Shown here: positions 46,755 through 57,372 of the stretch, in pieces | How positions within the stretch are numbered: position 1 is the stretch's first letter | Layout: every line of letters begins with the position of its first letter | Assembly (NCBI GenBank): GCA_025618425.1 | Contig: CM046833.1 | Location: forward strand, 40,139,022-40,203,021 | Reading direction: 5' to 3' | Length of the DNA stretch: 64,000 nt | Source: Heliocidaris tuberculata | Lineage: Eukaryota; Echinodermata; Echinoidea; Camarodonta; Echinometridae | Notes under the pieces: generated by a model | Seen by the model: only the letters and a program-made list of their open reading frames with translations | Told to the model about the DNA's origin: nothing | The model's database searches: none | Position numbers and translations under genes: made by a program

Positions 46755-47761
46755 GAAAGGATGGTTACACAGTGTAGAAGGCCTGATGTAGCCTGTCAGG
46801 CTTTGGAATCATCAAATAAAAAATAAAAAAAATAGACTCAGTCTAGCTTATTAATTCTATTGCACTGGAAACATGGAAATGAATATTCGATCCTAACCTT
46901 TCAGCTATTTCTTGTCATATTTCGATCATGAGGACATTTTAAAAGCAATAATTATTGTTTGAAGGGACTATTCTTCTAAAATTACCTAAAAAGAATGAGA
47001 AAGCTCACAAATTATTTGTCACCGTTACCAGAACCCAACCGTCTCTTTTTATCACTGGTTCTCACTTAAAAATACAAGTAGTCTACAATGCTTCTTTAAA
47101 AAGTTAGTAGTTGAACAAAGTCTCCCAAAATAAATATTTCAAACTATTTTTATCCTAGTAGATTGATTAGGTTCTCTTCTATAAAATGACACCAAAAAGT
47201 CTGATTACATAATTATGTTTGAGTGAGCAAATGCCAAATTTGTAAAAAAAAAAAAAAAAAAAAAAAAGGTGCAAAATCAAGACTTGACAAGAATTGGTAT
47301 TTGGTGTGACTGGCATCAACAAAGCTGAGAAGCGTTAAAAGTTTATATTTGGAAAAAAAAAAACTTTCATTACTCTAAACTTTGCTGATACCATCATGTC
47401 ATAGCTGAAAACACTTTTGAAGCAGTAAACTGAGAGGATAGTTTTAAGTGCCTCGCTTTACGTCCGAAATGACTCCGAGTGTTTGACATATCGAAAATCA
47501 GATACAAAGAACATTATTCAGAATGTACTGTCATCAGTCGTTCCCCCATGATCATTAAAACTGGAAAAAATTGGAAACTATGTTTCTAAACTTTTAAAAG
47601 GGACAATTTGGATGTAGAAGTATGTCAAAATCTGCGTACAAGCAACTCACAAAAGTCCCTTTCTTGGTGATCTTGATGCTAAAAGATTGATATCTGTCCA
47701 TGCATATAAACTGACCACCACTAGCATGTCAAATCTCTATTCCATGTGTCAAGTCGTATAG

Positions 47762-48036
47762 ATCCAACTCCGTCGACCGATACCAAACGACATCTTCAAC
47801 TCTCTTCGTTGCCTGGCAAGCAAGGTTCGATGGCGGGTTGGCACAAACTTTCAGTCTGAAATACTGCCCAAACGAGACGCAAGTCCAAGATGAGGGGTGT
47901 GGTCTTGTCACCAACTTGACTGGGGCATCTTACAGGTTGACTGGACTGAAACCCATGACATGGTATCGGTTGAGTATATGGGCGGTGAACAGCGAGGGGA
48001 ATAGTAGTACACTCGAGACTATGGTATCAACAGCTC
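47762..48036 (+). pseudogene. fn3 exon of the ITAM-tail gene, 5' end damaged
   Basis: It is homologous to 56,393-56,686: TTSSTLFVAWQARFDGGLAQ, TFSLKYCPNETQVQDEGCGL, LKPMTWYRLSIWAVNSEGNS. It ends at donor GTGAGT in phase 1. At the 5' end about 11 nt are missing, so from either nearby AG (47,753 or 47,761) a phase-1 entry gives an early stop or the wrong frame. The exon works only if entered in phase 0 or 2. It is probably skipped or dead. Confidence 0.65.
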
Positions 48037-48707
48037 GTGAGTTTCTCTTTATGTGTATTCTCACTGCTAGTCAACTTCAATTAACCCAAACAAAATGTGC
48101 GTGGTTGTCTTTTTACTGTACACCCCCCCCCCCCCCCATCATTTGCAATTATCATTCAGAAAGTTGAAATTTTATAAGCTACGGGGAATAATCCTCATTC
48201 GACTTATGTTTGATGTCATTTCGCGAACACATGCCAAGGGAAGGGTGTTGACAGCGAAAGTGACGTTAGCCTCATTTCGTATTAGTCGTTCTGTATAAAG
48301 GTGGCACGTGGATTCACACAAAATTCTTCTGGTTAATTTGATCAGGTTAATTTGATCTTAATGAAATGTTATAATTATGTGATTGTAACATTCATTGTGT
48401 AAAAAAAAGTAAAAAATGTTGTAACGTTAACCCATAATGTCATTAAATGTTAACAAAAAAATTACTCTCAAAACCTACGTATGCTTAAAGGCATGTAGAC
48501 AATTACTCAGCGGGATAGATGATATTTAATCATTGAAATATAAGTACCATGTGTTCATATCTTATGTTTTAATTTCAAATCAAAACTTTTGAAACTATAG
48601 ACTCTACAGAGCTAACATTACTCTTGAAATATCACTTCAATGTTACATTGTTTTTGTTCTTTTATTTATTTCATCTTTTTTTTTTTTCCTTGATTTGGCA
48701 AACACAG

Positions 48708-48728
48708 CATTACCACCAGAGAGATATG
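48708..48728 (+). CDS. 21-nt microexon, membrane-proximal linker
   Basis: AG|CATTACCACCAGAGAGATATG|GTAAGC encodes PLPPERY(G) in phase 1-1. It is homologous to the microexon at 57,724-57,744 (PSSPESY(G)). It links the last extracellular domain to the stalk or membrane exon. Confidence 0.7.
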
Positions 48729-49225
48729 GTAAGCATCACGAGCTTTTATGGGATTGGTTATGATTCAGCTAAACACCTTTCAAAAGACACAAGTCTTAAC
48801 TGTAATCCTACTTTGATTTTCTGTTGGGTTAAATAGCCTACCATTAAACTTGTGTGGGTCATGTTTACTGAAAAAAATGAACAGTTTACAATCTTATGTC
48901 TGTTGTAACAGCGGTAGATTATGATATGCATCAAGCGTCCTAACATTGAGCTGATTGTAACATATTTGTCCTGCAAGTGCCCCAACCAACTTCTATCAAG
49001 TATGGGTATGCATTCATCAGGCAATTTAAAACGCTTCAACGAAATTTCCTCAATATTCAAAGCAAAATATGTCTCACAATCTCTTTCAATATCCCCTCCC
49101 TGTCTCGCAGGTTTCCCAATGTCTTTATATTGGTTTTTCTTCTCTAAAACAAACAAACAAACAAACAAAATACATAAACAACAACCCCCCTCCCCCCCCC
49201 CCCCCAAAAAAAAAAAAAAAAAAAA

Positions 49226-49275
49226 ATGAAACAGAGTGTTTTTACAGAGGTCAGCATTGACCCGGAGGATGACTC
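49226..49275 (+). pseudogene. Remnant of the Cys-rich stalk exon
   Basis: AATGAAACAGAGTG and GAGGTCAGCATTGACCCGG-type sequence match the exon at 58,643-58,879. Both sides are replaced by C/A-runs and a G-rich stretch. No splice sites remain. Confidence 0.75.
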
Positions 49276-49447
49276 CAGGGGGAGGGGGAAAGGGGGGAAA
49301 TGGTGAAAAGAGAAAATAATTAGAGGGATATTTCCCCTTATCGCCCCTTCCCCCACTCATTATTACCACCAGTTAATAATTTCTAAAACGACAGCAATTT
49401 ATCTAAAAGTCGGTATCCATAACTGTCTTTGTCATTTTTCCCATTAG

Positions 49448-49600
49448 ACTCACCAGTTGTGACTCAGCCATCAACTCCAGGAAGAAGATTTTTTATGACG
49501 ATCGTTTTTGGAGTGGTTGCTTCAGTCGTCATACTCATTCGTATTTATGTGGGTTTGATGTACTCCTTTGGCTCGTTGTGCTTTGGAAACAAAACGAATT
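49448..49600 (+). CDS. Transmembrane exon of the ITAM-tail receptor
   Basis: 51 codons in phase 1-1: DSPVVTQPSTPGRR, then a membrane segment of about 23 residues (FFMTIVFGVVASVVILIRIYV) and GLMYSFGSLC. The Arg inside the segment (ILIRIYV) is unusual for a simple anchor; charged membrane residues are known from receptors that pair with adaptors. It is homologous to 59,569-59,718 (shared VGLMY). Confidence 0.8.
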
Positions 49601-49737
49601 GTAAGTTTTTTTTAATGAAATAAAGAACCGGGATAAACTATGCCATTAACCTTCGACACAACCGCGTAGCTAGGATTGAATTGAAGGAGGCGGTTTTGAG
49701 CAGGGGATGGGTGCAGTGAGGGCGCGAAGCGCAAAAG

Positions 49738-50070
49738 CTCTGACGTTTTTAGCAAATTTGAGATAAGTATAACGGCTAGCACCTTTTTTTAAAAGCGGAA
49801 AGTTAGTTCGACGCCCTGACTGCTTTTTAATTATTTGGACGCAATACTGTACTGTATGTAACAGGTGTGGGCAGGGAGGAAAAACTCTGACGTTTAAGAA
49901 AATTGAGAGGAAGATAACGGCTTATAGCACCTTTTTTTTTTTTTTTTTTTTGGCGCCTTGACTGCTTTTCAATTATTTGGATGCAATATTGCACAGTTCA
50001 TGTAACAGGGGTGGACAATTTAGCAAATTTTGAAAGCAAGAAAACGGTGCGTAACACCTTTTTAGGCCTT
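49738..50070 (+). repeat. Three diverged tandem units of about 120 bp
   Basis: Each has CTCTGACGTTT or its relic, ATAACGGCTxxxxCACC(T)n, TTGACTGCTTTTxAATTATTTGGA and GCAATA. They lie in the intron before the tail exon. Confidence 0.75.
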
Positions 50071-50521
50071 TTTTTCTCTCACTTCCCCCGGCTTTTTCGC
50101 TCTCACTTTTTTTTAATGGCCACCTCCATCGTCCCCTCCCCCCTGCTACACGCTTGCCTCGACATTCACTCTCGAAACCCCACACCCCCCCCCCTCCACC
50201 CAGGTATAAATGGTACCCGATATGCTAGAGCGCTACATGTTGGGCCAATTTGAAGGAACAATCTTGTTTTGATTATTACAAGTACTCTAAAACACATCGC
50301 CTTCAGGGTGTAAATCAAAATTAATTAAAAAAGAACGTAAATCACATTATATTTCTTGTGAAAATATTGTCTTCGAAAATAAACATTAACGTCTCTTTAT
50401 TTTGTCAGTCAGTCTGAAATTTGTTTACGCTCTCTGAGTGTTCACTAACAATTGATTGTTTGTGAATGTAAACAATAAAATAAATTCAATCATGGTTTTC
50501 AATTTAAGATATCCCAAGAAG

Positions 50522-50817
50522 GCTATGCTGAAATATCACTGACGCAGGAGCATGATTATGAGGCTCTTAAACCAACTACATGTACTAGTTCCTACATGGA
50601 CATGAAACCAATTTCGTCTGCGCACTCTGCCATCCGTGGTTTTAATCCTTCTAGCAGTGGTAGTGATGAATATGTCAGTCCCAGATTTACAAGGAAGGAG
50701 CCTGAGCCTATGTATGCAAGTGCTAGCGGTGAGCATGTGGCAACCACATACATGGAGATAAAACCTGAAGTGCCAAACGAATGCTGTCCCCACAACTCTA
50801 AACCTTCTGGATCTTAG
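50522..50817 (+). CDS. Cytoplasmic tail exon with ITAM and YxxM motifs
   Basis: Read from GC|TAT after AAGAAG (phase 1, matching the transmembrane exon) it encodes YAEISLTQEHDYEAL, an ITAM (YxxI-x7-YxxL). It then has SYMDMKP (YxxM, the PI3K p85-binding type), DEYVSP, MYASA and TYMEIKP, and TAG at 50,815-50,817. An alternative phase-0 start at 50,509 (ISQEG...) would need an extra small exon like 60,752-60,789; the Tyr content is the same. The tail is inferred to recruit SH2 proteins after Tyr phosphorylation. Confidence 0.75.
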
Positions 50818-51174
50818 AGCAAAGTATATGCTGCTCCTTTTAAGTGGAGGCAGAATGATCATCGTGTAGACATAGCGGAAGCTGTGTATACCAACACAAA
50901 GAACTGAACAAGGTGCCAAATGAGGAACCTGCTGATCCTCAGTATATCAATACAGTTCCCAAAACAACGGATGATGAAGATGATGGGACAACCAGATACA
51001 TGGAGATGAAGCCTCTGTCATCCACCATTCCCTTCCGTTGACACGGTCATCTACCATCTATTTCAGAAAATTATGGCAAGGCTTGTCCATCTTTCACGCT
51101 TGGGGTGAACGATACCGCAGACATGTGTGAAGCCCATTATGTTAACACGGAGGCAATGACATTCCCGATGTGAG
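50818..51174 (+). pseudogene. Decayed continuation of the ITAM tail
   Basis: After the TAG the same frame runs SKVYAAPFKWRQ...EAVYTNTKN-TGA. A +1 shift gives NKVPNEEPADPQYINTVPK, then TTRYMEMKPLSS, then a stop; another frame gives ENYGKACPSF...HYVNTEAMTFPM-TGA. Repeated YMxMKP, EAxYxNT and VPNEE units show it was once coding tail. Confidence 0.65.
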
Positions 51175-51806
51175 GGAAGGATTCTCAGTGCACCAGTATT
51201 GTTCTTGAGGAAACATGCAAAAATGTCACTACCTATTTTTGAGCAAAATTGTTGTATCCTATGAATACACACACATATGCATCGTTTCACCGTCTGGTGA
51301 GTTGTCCCTAAAAATTGGTTCTTAGTTCAAGAGCTACATGCTTAGCGTTTGCTACACAAATACCAAAGCAAAATATGAATGATGAGATCATTATCGTACT
51401 ATCCTCTGGGGCTCATCCCTCTTTACCGAAAAGTTAAGTACAGTCGTTTTTATCATCTCTTTAAGTGATTATGCAATACAGTATCTGTTACACTGTACCA
51501 AAAGTCTATTGAATCATTGCAGTATATGTATATTATTTTGAATACATATGAGAAGCTAGTGCACTTTTTTAAATTTAACATTTGTCCTCACAATGTGTAC
51601 ATAAGCATAATTAGAATGTAATCGTAATATTGTAAACCTTGAAATGTAAACAGCATTTGCAAAGCACAGGTATGAACCTCTTTGTAAACTAATTACATTA
51701 TAATGCAGGATGTTTTAGATGATAATTTATCACAATATCAGCATATTACTCCCAAAACAAAAACAAACAAACAAACAAACAAAAAAACAAACATATAATA
51801 CAATAC

Positions 51807-51844
<38 letters not shown>

Positions 51845-52760
51845 CATGTATATCATGACATAGATATCATGGACTTATACAAAAATCAATCTGCAACATA
51901 AGAAATTGTAAGCACATTGGAATAATAGATTTCGTTAATATAGTGTATTTGTAAACCTGTGGAAAAAAACTATGACACGTTGAGTATGGTATAAATCAGT
52001 GTATTTTATCATTGATGAAGTTGGTGTATTATCAAGAACTTATATATGGATATATGCATTTTTGAATTTATATATTCTAAACATGATAATAAATCAATTG
52101 ATCGATTGTTATAAGTAAGATATACATTATTTTATCACATAATCATGCAAACTGCAATATCACCAGTACTCTACATTTAAAAATGTATTACCGTTTCCTG
52201 TTATATTTCTTTGTTAATGTAAATAATGCATGCATCATCATCATCCCCCCCACAAAACAAAACAAAAAGTTCTCTCTCGCTCTCTCTTTCTCTGTCTCCC
52301 GTTCTGTTTATCTGAATCTATTTCTCACATCTAATCAATATTAAGATTGAAGTGTTGTCTATGCTCCAATGAGACTGTTTAATTATGCTTGTTTCTTTCT
52401 TTCCTTTTTTTTAATGCATGTAAGTAAAACAAAAATAAATACATGTATCAATTTATTTTGAGTGAATTAGCATAAAGTAATTGATACAAGCTTCTGAAAT
52501 TGTTCCATTAGATTGACTGTAAGTTTGTCATAGAATTGTGGTAGTTGTTATTGATAAGAGGTTTTATGGAACATGCCCATACAGAAACTATCAAATCGAA
52601 ATGTTCACATATAATGTACGTTAAGCCTATTAAAATCTTTATTTCAAAATATGACACGTATAGCCCTTTAATAATGACACAATGTACTCTCTTTAAAATT
52701 TATGCAACTGAATAAAGTTTCATAATGTAACTCAATCGTACAAGAGTTCCATTCTTGTCT
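50818..52760 (+). other. 3' region of the ITAM-tail gene
   Basis: After the tail relic the DNA is AT-rich with several AATAAA signals (for example 52,434 and 52,712) and a (TA)n run at 51,810-51,841. A stretch at about 52,480-52,570 (AAGCTTCTGAAATTGTT, GTTATTGATAAGAGGTTTTATG) matches 62,000-62,095 after the second tail, so the two genes share 3' flanks. Confidence 0.55.
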
Positions 52761-53556
52761 TTAAACAAAATACTTTTCAAATCAGTCAGAAAGGCAGCCG
52801 TTCATCAGGAACAATGGCCCTTTGAAAGGTTACATTAAACACGCATAATATTTCAGTCACCCAGCACGTCGCCTGTTTTGCACAAACCAGGGGAGAAGCT
52901 ATAACTGATTTGGGGCACGCCCAAGGTGAATATTAATCATGTTCCATATTCAGCATTGAAAGAATCATTTTCAAAGTCGATGGCGTACTTCATTTTTGAA
53001 AGGAGTGGATGAATATGATCGTATCAGAGAAAAGATTTAAAAAGAAGGAAATAGAAAAAGAAAAAGAAAAAAAAAATATATAAAATGAGGAAGAGGGGAG
53101 AATTGAAGAGAGGAATGAAGAGAATGGAAGACGGAGAGAATAATTAAACATGAATGTCATCTGGCTTGAAAGCAATATGCAAACTACATGTGAACCAAAA
53201 AGTCTCAGTAAAGATGAACAGTACATGTGTAAAAACTATACATTTTATAATAGTGTGTGTTACGTGTTCCCCCCAACACCTTTGTTAACCCCAAACCCCT
53301 GTGCATTCACAATAGCCCCGTTTACCCTTGAGTAACCACCATTGCAATTAATGTCTTGTTCGAACGTATTTGTGCACAAGTATAGTAGAGTAATCATGTA
53401 ATTTTAAATAAGCTATCACTTGCCTGATGATCGCTCAAGGCGTGAAACTCCGAGTAGCAGCCATGCTCCATTAGTTTGTCTTATACCATAATATTTATTG
53501 CTTTGCGTTGACATTGAACACTTTACGCTAGGATAGACCAAACTAGATATATATAA

Positions 53557-53608
<52 letters not shown>

Positions 53609-54673
53609 CTACAAAGTTGGACATTGACTTAACAGTAAAGTACTCAAAACCGTGATGTTAATAAATACCAAAAGATTTGTAGCGTTATCAGTTTATATTT
53701 CTTTTATATGTTTCCTTTTCAGTTATATAAAACCACACTTGAGTGTTGGGGAATTTGTCTTGAATTAGTTAAACTATACATGGACTTTCTCGCCAATCAG
53801 AACAGCCATATTGTCTTTACTTGTAGTATTGCCTCTACTTGCAATATGTAGATGCAGTGTCTACTTCTACAGCATAACATGTTAATATCCACTTCTATTA
53901 TTTTATTGTTCTTCAGTACTACAGGTAATTGATATTACAATGGATATTACAATAAAAGTACTCAAACCCGTGTTTAAAAAAAACAAAAACAAAGAGGTGT
54001 AGAGTTACCAGTTTATATTTCTCTTAGCTGTTTCATTTTAAGACTTAAAATAGACACAACTAAGTTTTGGGGAATTTGTCTTGAATTGGTTAAAACTACA
54101 TGCACTTTATCGCCATTCAAAGCGGCCATTTTGTCTCTTCTTGAGGGATGACACAATCTTTCATAATACAACGATTTATATAAAATGATTTCTCAACTTC
54201 AGTTAAAATTTCATCCTGTTCTCGTCGTGTGTTTAACATGTAATTGTGCATCTGTTTGCTACGAATGATTATATTTACGATTAACAATAAAAAATACCAC
54301 CCAGGTGAGGCAATTTCCTTATCTAACAGTAGCTTTGGTCAGGTGTGTAAATCTGTAAACAAAACAATATTGATCTCATAAATCTGTAATCCCCCCCCCC
54401 CCCCCCCCTCTGTTATCGAAAATGATGGGAGGGCTAATAAGTTGCCTTATTGGGTTTACTTTTCAAATTACCCAGCATAATTGTGCCATTGCTCTAAAGT
54501 ACCCCGTGGATAGATTTCTACACACTTGTCCGACGTTGCGTTTCTTGGTGGGGGGGGGGGGGGGGGGATTGCAGCCTGCCATGCAAATCTCGATGTACAG
54601 ATTTTAGCCGATGTTGAGATCTATAATCGATGACGATGTCCATCTTATTTGCACTTTCACGCCTTCCTTTCAG
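52761..54673 (+). other. Spacer before the ITIM-tail gene
   Basis: No exon was recognised. It contains a (TA)n tract at 53,563-53,607, a direct duplication of about 190 bp (53,632-53,822 and 53,951-54,144, both with TTGGGGAATTTGTCTTGAATT), and C/G-runs at about 54,390 and 54,550. No cassette-type promoter or signal exon was found. Confidence 0.5.
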
Positions 54674-54897
54674 AATGTCGATTTTCGTAAAAGAGAATTC
54701 TACCATCTTAGCAAACAAAGTATGTTTCAAAAATGGAGAGTGCAAGAATTATGTTAACAATGCTTCGACGATCACCTGGATGACACATAGCGAATCTAGC
54801 AATTAAAAAAAGTAGACATTGAGCGACAATGGGGACTATCAATGCATCGTCAACAACATAAGATCGGATACAGCAATTCTAGATGTGCTCTTCCCAG
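54674..54897 (+). pseudogene. Degenerate Ig exon
   Basis: The first half reads VCFKNGECKNYVNNASTITW and stops at TAA 54,804. The second half reads LSDNGDYQCIVNNIRSDTAI in another frame. The middle strands are deleted. The acceptor (TTTCAG) and donor (GTTAGT) remain. Confidence 0.7.
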
Positions 54898-55217
54898 GTT
54901 AGTAAGGCCTCACATTTAGCGTATTTTCACTGTAAGTATCTCAATTTCATGATCACTAAGAATTGTTAATATAAGCCCAACAGAAAATATAATATATGGC
55001 ATAGCCTTTTTTTTATAAGTATTCTCGTAATAAATTGTCTTTTCTTTTCAGATAAGCCAATTAATGAAACAACGATACAAACACAAGAATTTCCCGGATA
55101 TTGAATCAAGTCTTTTTAGAAACCCTTTTATATTTTGTATTCCGTTAATATGCATGTACAGCATTTTGATAAACTCTTCTGTTACTGATTTTCTAATTTT
55201 GGGATGTATGTATAAAG

Positions 55218-55532
55218 GACCCCCAGAATTTCCAGAAATTGGCAACGTTGGAAGTCTAAGGGATGGTGAAGAAGCCAAAGTGATCTGCACATCCAACAGC
55301 GGATATCCAGCTCCCCTAATCCACTGGTACATGTACATGGAATCAAATAACGTCACGAAAAAATCCTCTATTTATGCAACAATAAATGCAAATGGTCGTG
55401 TGAACTCTAGAAGTATTCTACTGTTCACACTATCACGTTACCATCACGGAAAACGCCTTATCTTTCAAGTACTTCAACCGACAGCACCCTCAATGAGGTC
55501 TCAGAATGACAGCAAGGTTCTAAATGTCCACT
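55218..55532 (+). CDS. Ig4-like exon of the ITIM-tail gene
   Basis: 105 codons, phase 1-1: GPPEFPEIG, VICTSNSGYPAPLIHWYMYM, RSILLFTLSRYHHGKRLIFQ, VLQPTAPSMRS. It is homologous to cassette Ig4. The F-strand Cys is Phe (LIFQV), so the domain lacks the core disulfide. The donor GTCAGT is weak. Confidence 0.7.
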
Positions 55533-55894
55533 GTCAGTTAACCGAACCTTTATAAATTGAATAACTTCAAGAAAAGAAATTATTACCCCTACATTATTTC
55601 TTTAGGTCTATCAATTATGTCCTTTAAACAAAGATGATGATTTTTTTTTTGTTCATTTTAATTAAAAAAAAATATAAATATCAAATCATTAATGGATATC
55701 ATCATTTGGAAACAGAATATGTGATAAACGTAACGACTACTATTTTTGTTACTTTATTTTTTTCTTGTACATTTATTCTATTACAACATGGACTTCTAAA
55801 CTGTGGGGCACTGCATTTAATTAATATGTTACATGTATTTCATGTTTTCATGTAATTGATCATTCATATAAAACCCTTTGCATCTCTCTCTGAC

Positions 55895-55930
<36 letters not shown>

Positions 55931-55946
55931 TATCTTTCTAACGCAG

Positions 55947-56247
55947 ACTATCCTGTCATTGTCAACATTTCTGTTCAACGTCTTAAAGACGATAATCACT
56001 TCATCAGTGTAAAATTCACATGTACATCAGATGCCATCCCACGAACCGCTAACATCTCCTGGTAGCACAATAGTACTGCCCTCACTAACAACACTCAGCA
56101 TCTCATTCTGTCTGGTGGGATCCAAGGTGGAACCCTCTCTACAAGTAGCCTAGTCATACATGATGTTCGACCGAGCATTTCGGGGAAATATGAATGTCTG
56201 GCTAGTACAGATCTCGGTGACGCCAACGCGTTTTTTATGCTATTCCA
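55947..56247 (+). pseudogene. Ig5-like exon with in-frame TAG and wrong end phase
   Basis: YPVIVNISVQRLKDD, FTCTSDAIPRTANISW, then TAG at 56,063-56,065, then HNSTALTNNTQH...SGKYECLASTDLGDANAF. The end (TTCCA|GTGAGT) leaves phase 2 where phase 1 is needed. If skipped, the Ig4-like exon joins the fn3 exon in frame. Confidence 0.75.
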
Positions 56248-56392
56248 GTGAGTATAAAAACGAGAAAATGGCATCCAACAGTATGGCATGTCTAACATAT
56301 CATCGTATTTCTTCAATTCAAGGGACAGAAATGATTTGAAACAGTATATTCCGATTTTCAACCATTTCAAAATCTGTTCTCCACATCTACAG

Positions 56393-56686
56393 TCCTCCCA
56401 GATCCACCTTCTTGGTTCATCGTCGACCAAAACCAGACGACATCTTCAACTCTCTTCGTTGCTTGGCAAACTGGATTCGATGGCGGGTTGCCTCAAACTT
56501 TCACCCTGAAATACTGTCTCAACGACACCCAAGTCCAAGATGATGGGTGTGGACTTGTCACCAACTTAACTGGGGAATCCCACAGCTTGACCGGACTGAA
56601 ACCATTTACCTGGTACCGGTTGACTCTATGGGCGGTGAACAGCGCGGGGAACAGTAGCACTGTGGTGGCAGTGGCTTCAACAGCTC
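56393..56686 (+). CDS. Intact fn3 exon
   Basis: 98 codons, phase 1-1: LPDPPSWFIVDQNQTTSSTL, FVAWQTGFDGGLPQTFTLKY, LKPFTWYRLTLWAVNSAGNS. It has the fn3 signatures (W in strand B, WYRLTLWAVNSAG). It ends STA plus a phase-1 base at GTAAGT. It is the only complete fn3 domain in the window and the template for judging the cassette copies. Confidence 0.85.
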
Positions 56687-57120
56687 GTAAGTTTCTGCAT
56701 AGGCCTAAATTAATATAGTTGGCTAGTTCTTCTACGGTCCCTGGTGACATCTTTATTTTCTTTCGATTATAATATTTTATTCTCTCCTCACAAATGCCGT
56801 TTTCTATTTATTTCAAGCAATGTGATTATAATGGATGGACACGTAGCTCCATTTACTTAGGGCTTTTGGAAATATTGCTTTAAAGAAAAACGGAAGAAAA
56901 ACAAAACATCCCCGAGATCAAGTTATCTCACCTCACTTTACAAATCACATTCAGTCATTATTTTGACCTCAACATTGTTTCCTGAAAAAGAATCCCAATT
57001 TTCCCTACATTCCAGTAAAATGAATCCATCTTGCCATAATCTCTACAAAACAGACTGGTTCTGGAAACTAAATTATTCCACAAAAACAACTGCAGAGGAT
57101 GTGTCCGAAAATGTGACCTC

Positions 57121-57154
<34 letters not shown>

Positions 57155-57162
57155 GTCTAATT

Positions 57163-57372
57163 GGGGTAACCTCGCTCGTCATAAGGACCGCTATTCATAA
57201 AGACCACTTATTCATAAGGACCACTATCCATAACGCGTGACTAAGTGAATAGAGGTTTTGTACGACCATAGACAAATTTCCTCGTTGTTCATAAGGACAT
57301 CCATTCATAAGGACCACTATTCATAGCGCGTGTTATATGAATAGCGGTTCCTATGAACAGCGAGCGGACCCG
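57163..57372. mobile_element. hAT-like MITE, 210 bp, perfect 8-bp TSD
   Basis: It is bounded by GTCTAATT (57,155-57,162 and 57,373-57,380). The ends GGGGTAACCTCGC and GCGAGCGGACCCG are the same pair as the MITE at 44,630 in the opposite order. The interior holds extra CATAAGGACC(G/A)CTATTCAT copies. Confidence 0.85.

Larger units (their letters stand above)
42691..47700 (+). other. Repeat-filled interval where a cassette body is missing
   Basis: No exon of the receptor family was found. It holds poly-C/A-rich low-complexity DNA (43,770-43,935), a dispersed repeat in several copies (43,935-44,480, 45,215-45,500, 47,090-47,345), a TIR element with a nested MITE (44,536-45,101), G/C runs (about 45,775 and 45,860) and a large foldback (46,048-46,754). 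Confidence 0.6.

Noticed and set aside
47838..48167. fn3 frame extended past the donor at 48,036
   Set aside because: The extension reads intron sequence into a C-run; the phase-1 GTGAGT donor matches the paralog at 56,686.
48758..49369. 203-codon open frame on the - strand
   Set aside because: It runs across poly-A/poly-C runs and the relic stalk exon, with no domain pattern. It is a shadow of low-complexity DNA.
55064..55217. In-frame ATG extension before the Ig4-like exon that could look like a signal peptide
   Set aside because: The region contains the acceptor TATAAAG just before GPPEF. The upstream residues align with nothing in other cassettes and are intron-like.
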